The position numbers were made by a program, and so were the translations under genes. A stretch of 33,349 nt of DNA from a virus. Position 1 is the stretch's first letter; each line of letters starts with the position of its first letter. The stretch covers positions 1-33,349 of the IMG/VR virus record IMGVR_UViG_3300023179_000314, one strand, 5' to 3'. Below, piece after piece: positions 22,615-30,220 of the stretch. The notes beneath the pieces are model-generated. The model was given only the letters and a program-made list of their open reading frames with translations, made no database searches and was not told the origin of the DNA.

Positions 22615-24932
22615 TAGAACCTGCCCGCCGGCGTCAGCCGGTAGCGCGGGGCGCCGATGCGCCAGAACGTGTCGATGTCGTTGCTCTCGAACTTGAGGGA
22701 CACGAGACGGCCGCGCAGCCGCGGCGTGATGTACTGGGTTGCCTGTGTCAACGTGTAGGGCCCGTAGACGCGGGGCGTCTGACCCGGATAGTCAGTGACG
22801 TAGAAGGTCATCAGCAGCGAAGCATTCTGCGCGCCGTTGTAGTAGCCCCATTTGAAGTCGGGCCAGACTTGGTCGATGAACGAGAGCAAGTCGCCGTCCT
22901 GCACCGTAAAGTATCCGGTCTGGAAACTTGCGACCAGCGGCTGTCCGTCGGCGTCGGGCGACGTCTCGTGCTGGAAAATCAAGTTGTCCGACGAGCCGCC
23001 AACGGGTGGCCCAAGGACCGACTGGTCGATCCACGCCGTGCGCGACAGGTACCCGAAGTCCCACCCGCCGGTCGCCAGCGAGTACTTCACGTAGGCGTTG
23101 ACCTCGCCGCCGCTGGACTGGGTCGGAAAGAACCACGACACTTCGTTGAAACGCGAGTTGGCCGCCGCGCGAATGCGGTCGACTTGCGTCGTGTCGAGTT
23201 CCTGAAAGATGAAGTCCCAGACCGTACAAGGCAGCGGCTTCACGCCTTCGCCGCTGAAGGAAAAGAACTGCGACTGGCTCATCCAGAAGACCATGTTGTT
23301 CAAGGTCGCCATGGCCTTCTTGCCGATCAGGCCGCAGCCCGTCGCGATCTCATTGAAATTGTAGACGTCGGGCAAGTTGACGTACTGCATCGACCAGAGC
23401 GCGAGGTCGGTCCAGATCAGACCCTGCTGCGGCCCCTGCAGGCCGCCCACGATGCGGCTGCCCTTGGTCAGGCGGTACGAGCCCGCTTGATTGGTTACCA
23501 GCGCGATCCACTGATTGAAGTTGTTGATGTCGCACCAGCGAATGAGCAGGTGATCCTGCACGCCGGTAAATGTCGATCCCAGCGCCACGATTTGTCGCTG
23601 CGGCATCGCCAAGAAGATGCTGTGGTTGGTGATGGGCGCCTGCGGAATAATCTGCGCCAATTGAAAATTGGCTACCGGCGACCACTGAAAGATTGGGCCC
23701 CCGGGCTCCACGTCACCGACCTGAATGTTCGTCCCGTCGGGATTTGCAATCAGAATTTCGCCCCAGTTGTCGAGCGCCCAGTCGGTGGCAGGCACCGGGA
23801 ACCCGACGGCCGCCGTGGCGGGCGCGCCGGAAGAATAGCCGCCCACCGAGTAGCCGCCCGTCGAGTAGCCGGTGCCGGCGGGCAGCGGGCCGTAGGTTAT
23901 GTAGTACGTATATCGCGCGTCGCCGCCGTTGATTGCCCCGGAAGTCGTGGCCGTTGCCATTTGCGCCGTCTGAATGGTGAACGTGTTGGCGGTCGGCACG
24001 GTCTGCACCGTGTAATTGCCTTCCAGCGAGACGCCGCCAACTGTAGTTGCCACCAGCACGGGATACGTTTCGCCGACAGCAAACCCGTGATCGGCAAGAG
24101 TTACCGTCACGATGGAGCTGCCTGCAGCGGTATCGAAGACCGCGACCGCGCCGCCATTGTTGACGGTTGCCGTAGCCAGTGCGGGGCTGCCCAGCGTGTC
24201 CAGCGCAATGATCTGGTATGTCGTGGACGATGCCGCGATGCACGGGTACAGCCCGAAGAGGATCAGTCCGCCGACGCTGATGTGCGTCGAAATGAACACC
24301 GCGTCGTAGCTTGTGATATTGCTGCCGCTGTCGTCTACCGTGCCGGGCACGGTCTGCGCGCCCGTCGTGGAGCTGGCAAAGGAAACCGAACCCGCAACGC
24401 TGGCGGTGGCCGTGTAGGTACCGTTGTAGCCTACGGGCGTAACGCCCGCGACGACGACAGTGCCGCCGACGGGAAACACATGCGTTCCCGCGTAAGTGAT
24501 CGTGGCGGTCGCGCCGTCGCCCGAGGCGCCCGTCGTGGCGGCGCTGAAGCCGGGGTCGCCAATGGTGACCAGACTGGTGCTGATGGTTGTTGAACAATCC
24601 ACGGCAGGGTTGTTTTCAAGCGTTTGCGGCGTAATGTTGTTCGCCGCGCCGTCCGAAATCACGTAGAGCGGCCCCCCGAGGGGCCCCGACGTCGAGCAGC
24701 CGACGGCCAGATAGTCGTTCGTGAGATTGTCGCGCCAAGCCCACAGCGCGCGCGGCACCGCACCGAGTGCCGAAGCGTAGAACCGCGACCAGCCGCCCAA
24801 TTTCTGCACGAGGCCCAGATTTTCGCGGTCCTTGACGAACCGCACGAGCTGCGTCGAACTGATGGCAGCCTCGTTCAAGGCGGGCGTCCGGTTCGTGTCG
24901 ACCGTCGGTATGAGTTTCAGCGTGGCGTGCAT
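22614..24932 (-). CDS. Large tail/nozzle-like structural protein, 772 aa
   Basis: A major structural protein typical of metagenomic podoviruses. The N-terminus (NRTPALNEAAISSTQLVRF, GGWSRFYASALGAVPRALWAW) and the C-terminal region (WPDFKWGYYNGAQNA, YVTDYPGQTPRVYGPY, WRIGAPRYRL) are conserved in that group. Middle motifs are QIVALGSTFTG, HLLIRWCDINNFNQWI, VGGLQGPQQGLIWTDLALW and FWMSQSQFF. The pattern of repeated aromatic beta blades suggests a propeller-like tail nozzle or P22 gp10-like head-closure role. Two Ig-like insertions are seen around residues 125-190 and 265-330 (VFPVGGTVVVAGVTPVGYNGTY and FAVGETYPVLVAT). It starts at ATG 24932, 4 bases after the adaptor gene stop. Confidence 0.85.
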   Translation of the reverse strand: MHATLKLIPTVDTNRTPALNEAAISSTQLVRFVKDRENLGLVQKLGGWSRFYASALGAVPRALWAWRDNLTNDYLAVGCSTSGPLGGPLYVISDGAANNITPQTLENNPAVDCSTTISTSLVTIGDPGFSAATTGASGDGATATITYAGTHVFPVGGTVVVAGVTPVGYNGTYTATASVAGSVSFASSTTGAQTVPGTVDDSGSNITSYDAVFISTHISVGGLILFGLYPCIAASSTTYQIIALDTLGSPALATATVNNGGAVAVFDTAAGSSIVTVTLADHGFAVGETYPVLVATTVGGVSLEGNYTVQTVPTANTFTIQTAQMATATTSGAINGGDARYTYYITYGPLPAGTGYSTGGYSVGGYSSGAPATAAVGFPVPATDWALDNWGEILIANPDGTNIQVGDVEPGGPIFQWSPVANFQLAQIIPQAPITNHSIFLAMPQRQIVALGSTFTGVQDHLLIRWCDINNFNQWIALVTNQAGSYRLTKGSRIVGGLQGPQQGLIWTDLALWSMQYVNLPDVYNFNEIATGCGLIGKKAMATLNNMVFWMSQSQFFSFSGEGVKPLPCTVWDFIFQELDTTQVDRIRAAANSRFNEVSWFFPTQSSGGEVNAYVKYSLATGGWDFGYLSRTAWIDQSVLGPPVGGSSDNLIFQHETSPDADGQPLVASFQTGYFTVQDGDLLSFIDQVWPDFKWGYYNGAQNASLLMTFYVTDYPGQTPRVYGPYTLTQATQYITPRLRGRLVSLKFESNDIDTFWRIGAPRYRLTPAGRF

Positions 24933-24935
24933 GCG

Positions 24936-25661
24936 CTATCCGCGCGACGGCGTTGCGACTACGGCAGGCGACATGGATGTCCAGCCGCCCGCCTCGAATT
25001 TCTTACGCGACTCCTCGACCATCGCGCCCTTCAAGAGCACTTGATACTGGCTCTCGTAGTTGATCGGCATGGCGGGATCGTTGGGCTGGCTGGCGCCCAG
25101 CGCAAAATCGCGCTGATAGCCGCTGATGAAGACCATCGACGCCATCAGGAACAGGTCGGGCAAGTACAGGCTGATGAAGGTTGTCGCGTTGGCCGCCGCC
25201 AGCGAATCGGGGCGCACGGTGCCCACCAGCTCCACGGCGTAGTTCTGGTCGGGCCACGGGCCGAGGAGAACGGTATTCTGATTGAGCATGGCCATGTACG
25301 CGGGCACGCCGGTCACCGTTGCGCTGGGATACGTCACATCGAGCCAGAATTTGGTCACCGGGCACAGGGAAACGCGCGTCCCCGCGTTCGGGTTGGAAAT
25401 GCCGACGGGCGTTATCACGTTGACTTCCTGCAGCGTGATGAAGGCCGTCAACGGAAAAGTCAGTTGCCTGTTGCCGGCGACGAGAGAGTAGCCCGAGGCC
25501 GCCGTGACAGTCGCGAGCAAGTCGAGGTCGCGATAAATGCGGTTCTCGGCGTACGTGATGCACTGCGGCAGGTTGGCGACGAAGTTGACGTCGGTGGGGT
25601 CGACAACGGCGAGGTTGGCCAGTTCGGCCACGTATTGATTGTAGGTAAGGCCGGTAGTCAT
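24936..25661 (-). CDS. Phage adaptor (head-tail connector) protein, 241 aa
   Basis: Matches the podovirus phage adaptor group. The N-terminal helical part LPQCITYAENRIYRDLDLLATV is followed by a beta region (GNRQLTFPLTAFITLQEV), a PVTKFWLDVTYPSATVTGVPAYM segment, VLLGPWPDQNY and VELVGTVRPDSL. It ends with a helical LYLPDLFLMASMVFISGY and WGENYESQYQ-like QYQVLLKGAMVEESRKK. Proteins of this type bridge the portal and tail nozzle. The ATG at 25661 has AGGA 8 bases upstream. A second, partial adaptor-like protein lies at the right edge (33077-33349). Confidence 0.8.
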   Translation of the reverse strand: MTTGLTYNQYVAELANLAVVDPTDVNFVANLPQCITYAENRIYRDLDLLATVTAASGYSLVAGNRQLTFPLTAFITLQEVNVITPVGISNPNAGTRVSLCPVTKFWLDVTYPSATVTGVPAYMAMLNQNTVLLGPWPDQNYAVELVGTVRPDSLAAANATTFISLYLPDLFLMASMVFISGYQRDFALGASQPNDPAMPINYESQYQVLLKGAMVEESRKKFEAGGWTSMSPAVVATPSRG

Positions 25662-25664
25662 GCC

Positions 25665-25883
25665 CTAGTCCTTGTTCAGTTGGTTCGTCAGGTCAACCAG
25701 CTTGGCACGTTCGGCCGCAAGAAGGGCGTCAAACGCCGCCAGCTCGTCGGCCGTCGTCGCCGTGGGGCTCTGCGACAGGGCCACGCCCCGGCTGACGATC
25801 TCGGTCACGTCCATGCCCAATTTGATTGCCTGCGGCATGAACTGGATGGTTTCACCGAGGATGGCGATGATGGCTCCGATCAT
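25665..25883 (-). CDS. Small helical protein, 72 aa
   Basis: The ATG at 25883 follows the upstream stop by one base and has GGGAGG upstream. The N-terminus is hydrophobic and helical (IGAIIAILGETIQFMPQAIKLGM), followed by a polar helix rich in A and L (AAFDALLAAERAKLVDLTNQLN). It could be membrane-associated. Its place at the end of the lysis cassette, after the lipoprotein gene, makes a lysis accessory role possible, but no specific family is recognised. Confidence 0.65.
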   Translation of the reverse strand: MIGAIIAILGETIQFMPQAIKLGMDVTEIVSRGVALSQSPTATTADELAAFDALLAAERAKLVDLTNQLNKD

Positions 25884-25884
25884 G

Positions 25885-26265
25885 TCAGCCTCCCTTGGCC
25901 GAAGCGAGGATCGACTGGAGGACGGGGATGCCTTGCGTCGCAACCGCAATGGCCGCCACCACCGCGCTCTCGGTGACGCCGGGGGTCGCGGCGACGTTCA
26001 TCGCGGCGAACAGCGCCTTGGTGATCTGGTCGTTCGCCGCGCGCAGCTTGGCGACGATGGTTGGATCGGAGCAGGTGATGACCGTACGCGGCTCCGTGCA
26101 GCGCGGTCGCTTGTTGTAGGCGACGGCGACGGTCAAGACCGCCTCGTAGGCGATCTCCGCTTCAAGCACCATCTTCTGCGCCGCCGCCGTATTGACGGTC
26201 GGCTGCGGCGAGGGCTGGCAGGCCGCCAGCACGAGGATCAGTATTAACGCTATTGAGTTTTTCAA
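25885..26265 (-). CDS. Small lipoprotein of the lysis cassette, 126 aa
   Basis: A bacterial lipoprotein: the signal sequence ALILILVLAAC ends with the lipobox LAAC, then a proline-rich linker (QPSPQP). The mature part is helical and has two cysteines (RPRCTE and TCSD). The start is TTG at 26265 with AGGAGA 5 bases upstream; an overlapping out-of-frame ATGAGTTGA immediately before it encodes only Met-Ser. In lysis cassettes small lipoproteins often act as outer-membrane spanins, but typical o-spanins are shorter and lack such helices, so this remains a candidate. Confidence 0.7.
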   Translation of the reverse strand: MKNSIALILILVLAACQPSPQPTVNTAAAQKMVLEAEIAYEAVLTVAVAYNKRPRCTEPRTVITCSDPTIVAKLRAANDQITKALFAAMNVAATPGVTESAVVAAIAVATQGIPVLQSILASAKGG

Positions 26266-26279
26266 CTCATTCTCCTGCG

Positions 26280-26831
26280 TTAGGGGATATTTCCGCCGAC
26301 GGGATTAGCCACGCCCGGAGCCGCCTCGGTAAACACCTTCGTCCCCGGCGGGACGGGGTTGCCCGAGGGCGACTCGTTCATTGGCCCGTAGCAGTCAGCC
26401 AGTTTCGCGCCGTTTGTCGAGCCGGGTCGCACCACGCACGGGAACGACCACATGTTGCTCATGCCGCCGTCGGGAGCCATCGTCGTGACGAACGTGCGCG
26501 GTTTCGCGGGCACGACGGCCCAGCTAGGGGCCTGCGGGTAGGATGCGTAGGCCGCCGAGAACAGCGACCAGACTTTACCCGGCCCCGGCGGGGCGCAGGA
26601 GCCGTTGGTCAAATTGAGGTCGGCAATCGCGGGACCGGCCAGAACCGGGCAAACCGCATGACCCAGCGGGTAGACTTTATCGCCCACCGTGATCGTTTTA
26701 TTCGGGACGGGCGTCGTGCCGCTGGCCGCGCACAGAGCGAACTCGCCGGGGCAGATCGCGAGCTTGATGCCCTGCGCCTGCGCGGCGGTGCCGATGGCGA
26801 CGAGGACGAGAGCGAGGACTAGGCGTGTCAT
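26280..26831 (-). CDS. Exported phage protein of the lysis region, 183 aa
   Basis: The N-terminus is a signal peptide (RLVLALVLVAIGTAAQAQ) with a likely signal peptidase I cleavage at AQA. The mature part has five cysteines and a recurring phage motif set: AVCPVLAGPAIADLN, GKVWSLFSAAYASYPQAPSW, GGMSNMWSFPC and LADCYGPMNES. I recall such motifs in podovirus late regions but no assigned function. The ATG overlaps the holin-like gene stop (ATGA). It is probably periplasmic and disulfide-bonded. It may modify the envelope or assist lysis. Confidence 0.78.
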   Translation of the reverse strand: MTRLVLALVLVAIGTAAQAQGIKLAICPGEFALCAASGTTPVPNKTITVGDKVYPLGHAVCPVLAGPAIADLNLTNGSCAPPGPGKVWSLFSAAYASYPQAPSWAVVPAKPRTFVTTMAPDGGMSNMWSFPCVVRPGSTNGAKLADCYGPMNESPSGNPVPPGTKVFTEAAPGVANPVGGNIP

Positions 26832-27148
26832 GTTGGCGATACTCCGTTGTCGGCCTTGTCCATCGCCGCAGCGACGACGGTGGCGGGGGCGGTGTTGGTA
26901 TCGACCCTCACGGTGACACCGGGCATTGCACCGACAGACAGGGCGATGTTCTTGGGCGAGCGCGTGATAATACCCCAAACCACGGTGCCGACGATAGCGA
27001 TGATCGGTGCCGCCTGCGCGACGAGGTTGGTGATCTGGCCCGCCTGTTCGTTGGAAAGCCGCCCGCTGGAAACCAGCCACGTCAGGCCGATGCAGGCGGC
27101 GGTGCGGAGAAGGGACTTCCACTGGTCCTGACTAAGCCCGAGGAACAT
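26828..27148 (-). CDS. Holin-like membrane protein, 106 aa
   Basis: A small membrane protein directly downstream of the endolysin gene. It begins MFLGLSQDQWKSLLRTAACIGL, has a hydrophobic stretch around residues 16-27 and a stronger membrane segment around 46-63 (APIIAIVGTVVWGIIT), then a polar tail. Size, location and the short N-terminal amphipathic segment fit a phage holin, but no specific holin family is assigned. The ATG at 27148 has AGGAGGC upstream and overlaps the endolysin gene end by 17 bases. Confidence 0.72.
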   Translation of the reverse strand: MFLGLSQDQWKSLLRTAACIGLTWLVSSGRLSNEQAGQITNLVAQAAPIIAIVGTVVWGIITRSPKNIALSVGAMPGVTVRVDTNTAPATVVAAAMDKADNGVSPT

Positions 27149-27869
27149 AACTGCCTCCTAAAGACATACGAGTAAGCACGCCCACGACTCCGTCAACGTC
27201 GCCGCACGCCGGGTGCGTCCGCTGCCACTCCATGACGGCGCGCTTGGTGTCGGGACCGAAATCTCCATCCGCCGTAATACCGAGGGCTTTCTGGAGCGCC
27301 ACAACGTCGGGGCCGGGGCTGACGCCAATCATCATAAGCCGCGGCGGAGGCGGCGACACCGCGACGCCGTCCTCCGACAGACGGGACTTGAACACGTTGA
27401 CCGCGTCCAGAACGTCGCTCAGTCGCTGGGCGTAGTTGGGGTCAGTGGCGTAGCCGTCCGCCGCCAGACGCCGGAAGTATTCCTGATCCGACATCGTGTT
27501 GTCGTGGTCGAACACGTTCCTGTAGCGGCTGTTGTTCTTCAGGAACTGGAAGTGGTCCTCGATGCCATCGGCCAGAGTCGAGTAATCGCGGAAGGGTGCC
27601 ACGATGTGGACGACCGCTCCGTTCTCGACCTCCCACGTTGGCCGCATTACGACCGCGCCCTTCCACCCGGAAGACGCCTTGATGCCGAACACGTTGTTGC
27701 CGATGGCCGAACGTCCCCAGCCCGTCTCCTGCGCCGCCTGCGCCACGATGGCCTCGGGGCTGCACCCAATCTTGGCGGCGGACGCCTTGGATGCGTCGAG
27801 CATGCAGGCAACCCACTCCAGCTTTCGCTGCATGCCGGGGTCGGCGTAAGGCTTGTCGATGGTGTACAT
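27132..27869 (-). CDS. Endolysin: glucosaminidase with peptidoglycan-binding domain
   Basis: A 245-residue lysis enzyme. The N-terminal catalytic domain is glucosaminidase-like (GH73/FlgJ type): EAIVAQAAQETGWGRS (catalytic E48), NNVFGIKAS, APFRDYSTLADGIEDHFQFL and RYRNVF. The C-terminal domain is a peptidoglycan-binding type 1 fold (VVALQKALGITADGDFGPDTKRAV). It has no signal peptide, so it should need the holin for release. The start is ATG 27869 with GAGG upstream, preceded by an in-frame TTG at 27872 that is less well placed. It lies between two small membrane-protein genes. Confidence 0.92.
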   Translation of the reverse strand: MYTIDKPYADPGMQRKLEWVACMLDASKASAAKIGCSPEAIVAQAAQETGWGRSAIGNNVFGIKASSGWKGAVVMRPTWEVENGAVVHIVAPFRDYSTLADGIEDHFQFLKNNSRYRNVFDHDNTMSDQEYFRRLAADGYATDPNYAQRLSDVLDAVNVFKSRLSEDGVAVSPPPPRLMMIGVSPGPDVVALQKALGITADGDFGPDTKRAVMEWQRTHPACGDVDGVVGVLTRMSLGGSYVPRA

Positions 27870-27876
27870 CAAAGCC

Positions 27877-28080
27877 TCACAGTTTCAGGAAGTTTTTGGC
27901 TAGCGCGCCCGTGATCAAGGTCAGCGTAGAGAAAATACCAATCGCCGCGACCCACGCGACGTTTTTCAAGGCGCGCAACTCATGCCAGACCTGCCGGTTT
28001 TGGAGAAAGCACTCCTGAAGATGCGCCGCGAGAGTCTTGTCGATCTCGTGCATCTTCTTAGTGAGTTCACTTTGATCCAT
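27877..28080 (-). CDS. Small protein with coiled coil and one membrane helix, holin or XhlA-like
   Basis: A 67-residue protein: the first 40 residues are charged and helical (LTKKMHEIDKTLAAHL), followed by one hydrophobic segment (NVAWVAAIGIFSTLTLITGALA) and a short basic end (KNFLKL). The layout resembles XhlA-like lysis accessory proteins and type III holins. The ATG at 28080 has a strong site GGAGGTG. It lies immediately upstream of the endolysin, so it is likely part of the lysis machinery; which of the two membrane proteins is the main holin cannot be decided. Confidence 0.68.
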   Translation of the reverse strand: MDQSELTKKMHEIDKTLAAHLQECFLQNRQVWHELRALKNVAWVAAIGIFSTLTLITGALAKNFLKL

Positions 28081-28128
28081 AAAACACCTCCCCGCCGCCT
28101 TGGCGCGTCAGTTGTCAGGGGCGGGAAG

Positions 28129-28178
28129 GCTTTCGGCTGCGTACTTACGCAGCTTCTGCAAGCGGTTCCGCCGAAAGC
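28129..28178. repeat. Nested inverted repeats, possible three-way junction
   Basis: Outer arms GCTTTCGGC (28129-28137) and GCCGAAAGC (28170-28178) enclose two more hairpins: GCTGCGTA/TACGCAGC (28136-28143 with 28146-28153) and GCGG/CCGC (28162-28165 with 28168-28171). The inner arms overlap the outer by 2 bases. The structure spans the 3' end of the 54-aa gene and the following gap of the late operon. There is no T-run, so it is called a structured RNA element rather than a terminator. Confidence 0.45.
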
Positions 28179-28309
28179 TGCGCGTCACCCTGCTTCTTGA
28201 TGTCTTCGATCAGGTCTTTGACCTCCGCAAAGGGGCGAGCCCCAAGCGCGGCGAGGATGTAGTTGACCTGAGCGATAGTAAGTTCGAGTTTGATGTTGAC
28301 GTTTTCCAT
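28145..28309 (-). CDS. Small conserved tail-region protein, 54 aa
   Basis: The ATG at 28309 follows a perfect GGAGGT by 5 bases, and the frame ends at TAA 28145-28147. The product begins MENVNIKLELTIAQVNYILAAL and contains a segment of the type RPFAEVKDLIEDI-x-x-Q. This N-x-I-L-x-A-L-x-x-x-P-F-x-E-V pattern occurs in small phage proteins located between tail and lysis genes; the function is unknown. The gene's 3' end forms part of the nested hairpins at 28129-28178. Confidence 0.8.
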   Translation of the reverse strand: MENVNIKLELTIAQVNYILAALGARPFAEVKDLIEDIKKQGDAQLSAEPLAEAA

Positions 28310-28329
28310 AATTTACCTCCGATTTTATT

Positions 28330-28674
28330 CTATGCTGCGACAGGCGCGGCGGCAACGCTTTCGGCTGCGGGCCACGGCAGGGGCGGGGATGTTACTGCCA
28401 ACTGACTGTCCAACTGCGACTGGTAGGAGGAGGTCTGGTCCGCCGTCCACGCGCCGAGAACCCAGCCGGATACCTGTTCCTGCGTCAGGTCGGCGTAGGG
28501 CGTGAAGGGGCTACCTTCCGTGTAAGTCAGCGCAGTCGTTCCACCAAACGATCCCGTGTTGGTGCCGTCCGTGCCGAGGTAGTCCCAACCAACATTGATG
28601 ACTACGTCAGTCTCGCCGCTCGCTTGGGGAGCGCAGACCATTTCAGTAACTTTGAGCGTGTAGATGTTTGCCAT
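28330..28674 (-). CDS. DUF7936-like phage tail-region protein, 114 aa
   Basis: Matches a small phage family tentatively identified as DUF7936: KVTEMVCAPQASGETDVVINVGWDYLGTDG, then a beta region, FTPYADLTQEQVSGWVLGAW and a C-terminal polar helix. The family sits near fibre genes in many phages; the function is not known. The C-terminus carries an A/P-rich tail (PWPAAESVAAAPVAA). The ATG at 28674 has GAGGGCAC upstream. It is followed by a 20-base gap to the next, shorter gene. Confidence 0.72.
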   Translation of the reverse strand: MANIYTLKVTEMVCAPQASGETDVVINVGWDYLGTDGTNTGSFGGTTALTYTEGSPFTPYADLTQEQVSGWVLGAWTADQTSSYQSQLDSQLAVTSPPLPWPAAESVAAAPVAA

Positions 28675-28683
28675 TGTGCCCTC

Positions 28684-28821
28684 TTAACTTGTTGGAGGCC
28701 CTACCCTAGCCAAGAATGCTTGAAGCTCCGCGTTGTCCATGGGCAGAAACTCCTGCCCGTCAAATTGTTCCGCTGCATACGCACTTGTGATGGCCATCTC
28801 CGCGTTGCGATCTACAAACAT
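28684..28821 (-). CDS. Very small tail-region protein, 45 aa
   Basis: A short gene whose ATG at 28821 overlaps the stop of the upstream tail gene (TGATG) and has AAGGA upstream (GGAAAGGACGGCTG). It ends at TAA 28684-28686. The product begins MFVDRNAEMAITSAYA and ends with FLPMDNAELQAFLARVG, a pattern I recall from short phage proteins encoded next to fibre genes. It is acidic and likely helical. Function unknown. The overlap with the upstream gene and the good ribosome binding site support a real gene. Confidence 0.72.
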   Translation of the reverse strand: MFVDRNAEMAITSAYAAEQFDGQEFLPMDNAELQAFLARVGPPTS

Positions 28822-29621
28822 CAGCCGTCCTTTCCGCGTGAATCATTCCATCCAGAGCTTTGTATTGTACCTCCGTTGCTCATTGCCGGAACGGCGACGT
28901 ATATCTGACGGGATGAATTAGTCTGGGCCGCCAAAGCCACGCCAAACTGTTCGTATATGCCTGTTCCAGCACCATTGGCGCTATAAGCAATTGTGACACT
29001 AAGGGCAGAATTACTTGCCGGTGCAATGGTGATCTGAGTGCCGGTATTGTTAACGGACGAGGCATAGCCAGCCATATATGGAACCACATTAGGGGGCACC
29101 ATCGAAAGCGTGGTGAGGGTCGCCCCCTGCGTTGCTCCATAGGAGGCTTCGGTAGTCTGAGCATAAAAAAAGTCATCGCCAATCTGTAAGAACGTAAACC
29201 ACTGCGCCGAGCCGTTAGTCTTAATCCAGCCAATGCGCCGCTTGCGGGTGTAGCTCGCAGGCATTGTCGGCGCGGTGGCGCTTGTGCTGATGAGGACATC
29301 GACCACACCAGTATCTGTCCGCATGATCTCCCATACCGAATACCAAGTGCTGTTAGCGATTGCACCAGTATCAAGCGCGCCGTTAGCGTTTCCTACTGCC
29401 CACGCCGAAGTGGTCTTGGAGAGCGCCGAAGTAAGGACCATCGCGGAGGCGTTCGTGGCGTCCATCGCCGTACCCGCCGCGACAGAGAACGTGGCCGAGC
29501 TTCCCGCCGTGCTGAGCGTCAGGCCGGAGATGTAGCCGGGAACGTATGTCGGCAAGCTCGATGCGAGCGTCGTCGTCGTGACGGCGGTGCCGCCGCTGTT
29601 GCCGTCTACGGTGGTGGTCAT
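28821..29621 (-). CDS. Tail fibre or baseplate protein, 266 aa
   Basis: A beta-rich virion protein. The N-terminus contains a gly/thr-rich segment (VDGNSGGTAVTTTTLASSLP) then YISGLTLSTAGSSATFSVAAGTAMDATNA. The middle has the phage-typical WYSVWEIMRTDTGVVDVL and YTRKRRIGWIKTNGSAQW. The end is serine/threonine-rich. The pattern is that of podovirus tail proteins ending in a receptor or adhesive domain. The ATG overlaps the upstream paralogous tail gene (ATGA). The stop overlaps the next short gene. Confidence 0.8.
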   Translation of the reverse strand: MTTTVDGNSGGTAVTTTTLASSLPTYVPGYISGLTLSTAGSSATFSVAAGTAMDATNASAMVLTSALSKTTSAWAVGNANGALDTGAIANSTWYSVWEIMRTDTGVVDVLISTSATAPTMPASYTRKRRIGWIKTNGSAQWFTFLQIGDDFFYAQTTEASYGATQGATLTTLSMVPPNVVPYMAGYASSVNNTGTQITIAPASNSALSVTIAYSANGAGTGIYEQFGVALAAQTNSSRQIYVAVPAMSNGGTIQSSGWNDSRGKDG

Positions 29622-30208
29622 GGCACGACCTCGGTGATGGTGATGGAGGAGGCCATAGTGCCGTTGAACCTAGCTCCGGTAGTTTGGCCGTTGAAAGCCA
29701 TTGTATCGGCGCTGTGTACTCCCGCCCGCACCTTGAACGTCGTGCTGCTCGTTGTTCCAGAAGTCATATAATGAGTAAAATTGACGTTGGCGCTCGCAGT
29801 GGCGACGCCGGGAAACGTAAACCCTGACGCCAGAGCGTTTGCAGTGGAGTCCTGAAACAACGCAGCAGAAATCCATGTCCCGCCTGTGGAGCCGAAGAAC
29901 ACCACCTCGATTTTCAACTTGCTGGTAGCGGACTTCGGCGTGATCGCCAACGACATGTATTCGTTGCCCTCGGTGTTCTGAGGGGTGGTGTTATCGAGAG
30001 GCATAACCGTTGATCCGGTCGCGTATGCGCCCGTCTGATAGTTGACGACCTGAAGCACCGTGCCAGATGACACCGTCGTCCGCGCCGTGCCCGTCTCCGC
30101 TGGCAGCGTGATCGTGTTCGACCCGGCAACAGCGGGCTGCGTCAGCAGGATGGTCCCGCTGGTCGAGCCGTTGAAGTTGACACCGCTGCCGGTGACTTGC
30201 GTGGTCAT
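29618..30208 (-). CDS. Tail protein A, paralogue of the 30537-31112 protein, 196 aa
   Basis: A virion protein sharing its whole layout with the gene at 30537-31112: a variable N-terminus, [62 protein letters not shown], a differing central stretch with [28 protein letters not shown] and SITITEVVP at the end. The pattern (LAITPKSA..., ALFQDS, FKVRAG) is common in phage fibre C-terminal domains. The two copies probably arose by duplication and diverged in the middle. The ATG at 30208 has GAGGAAG upstream. Confidence 0.85.
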   Translation of the reverse strand: MTTQVTGSGVNFNGSTSGTILLTQPAVAGSNTITLPAETGTARTTVSSGTVLQVVNYQTGAYATGSTVMPLDNTTPQNTEGNEYMSLAITPKSATSKLKIEVVFFGSTGGTWISAALFQDSTANALASGFTFPGVATASANVNFTHYMTSGTTSSTTFKVRAGVHSADTMAFNGQTTGARFNGTMASSITITEVVP

Positions 30209-30220
30209 CGTGCTTCCTCG

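Noticed and set aside
22869-24593. Plus-strand open frame of 574 codons opposite the large tail protein
   Set aside because: Arginine/valine/histidine-rich shadow of a GC-rich gene on the other strand. The minus-strand protein has clear family motifs.
24624-25976. Plus-strand open frame of 450 codons opposite the adaptor and small lysis-region genes
   Set aside because: It crosses several well-supported minus-strand genes and reads as an arginine/histidine-rich shadow.
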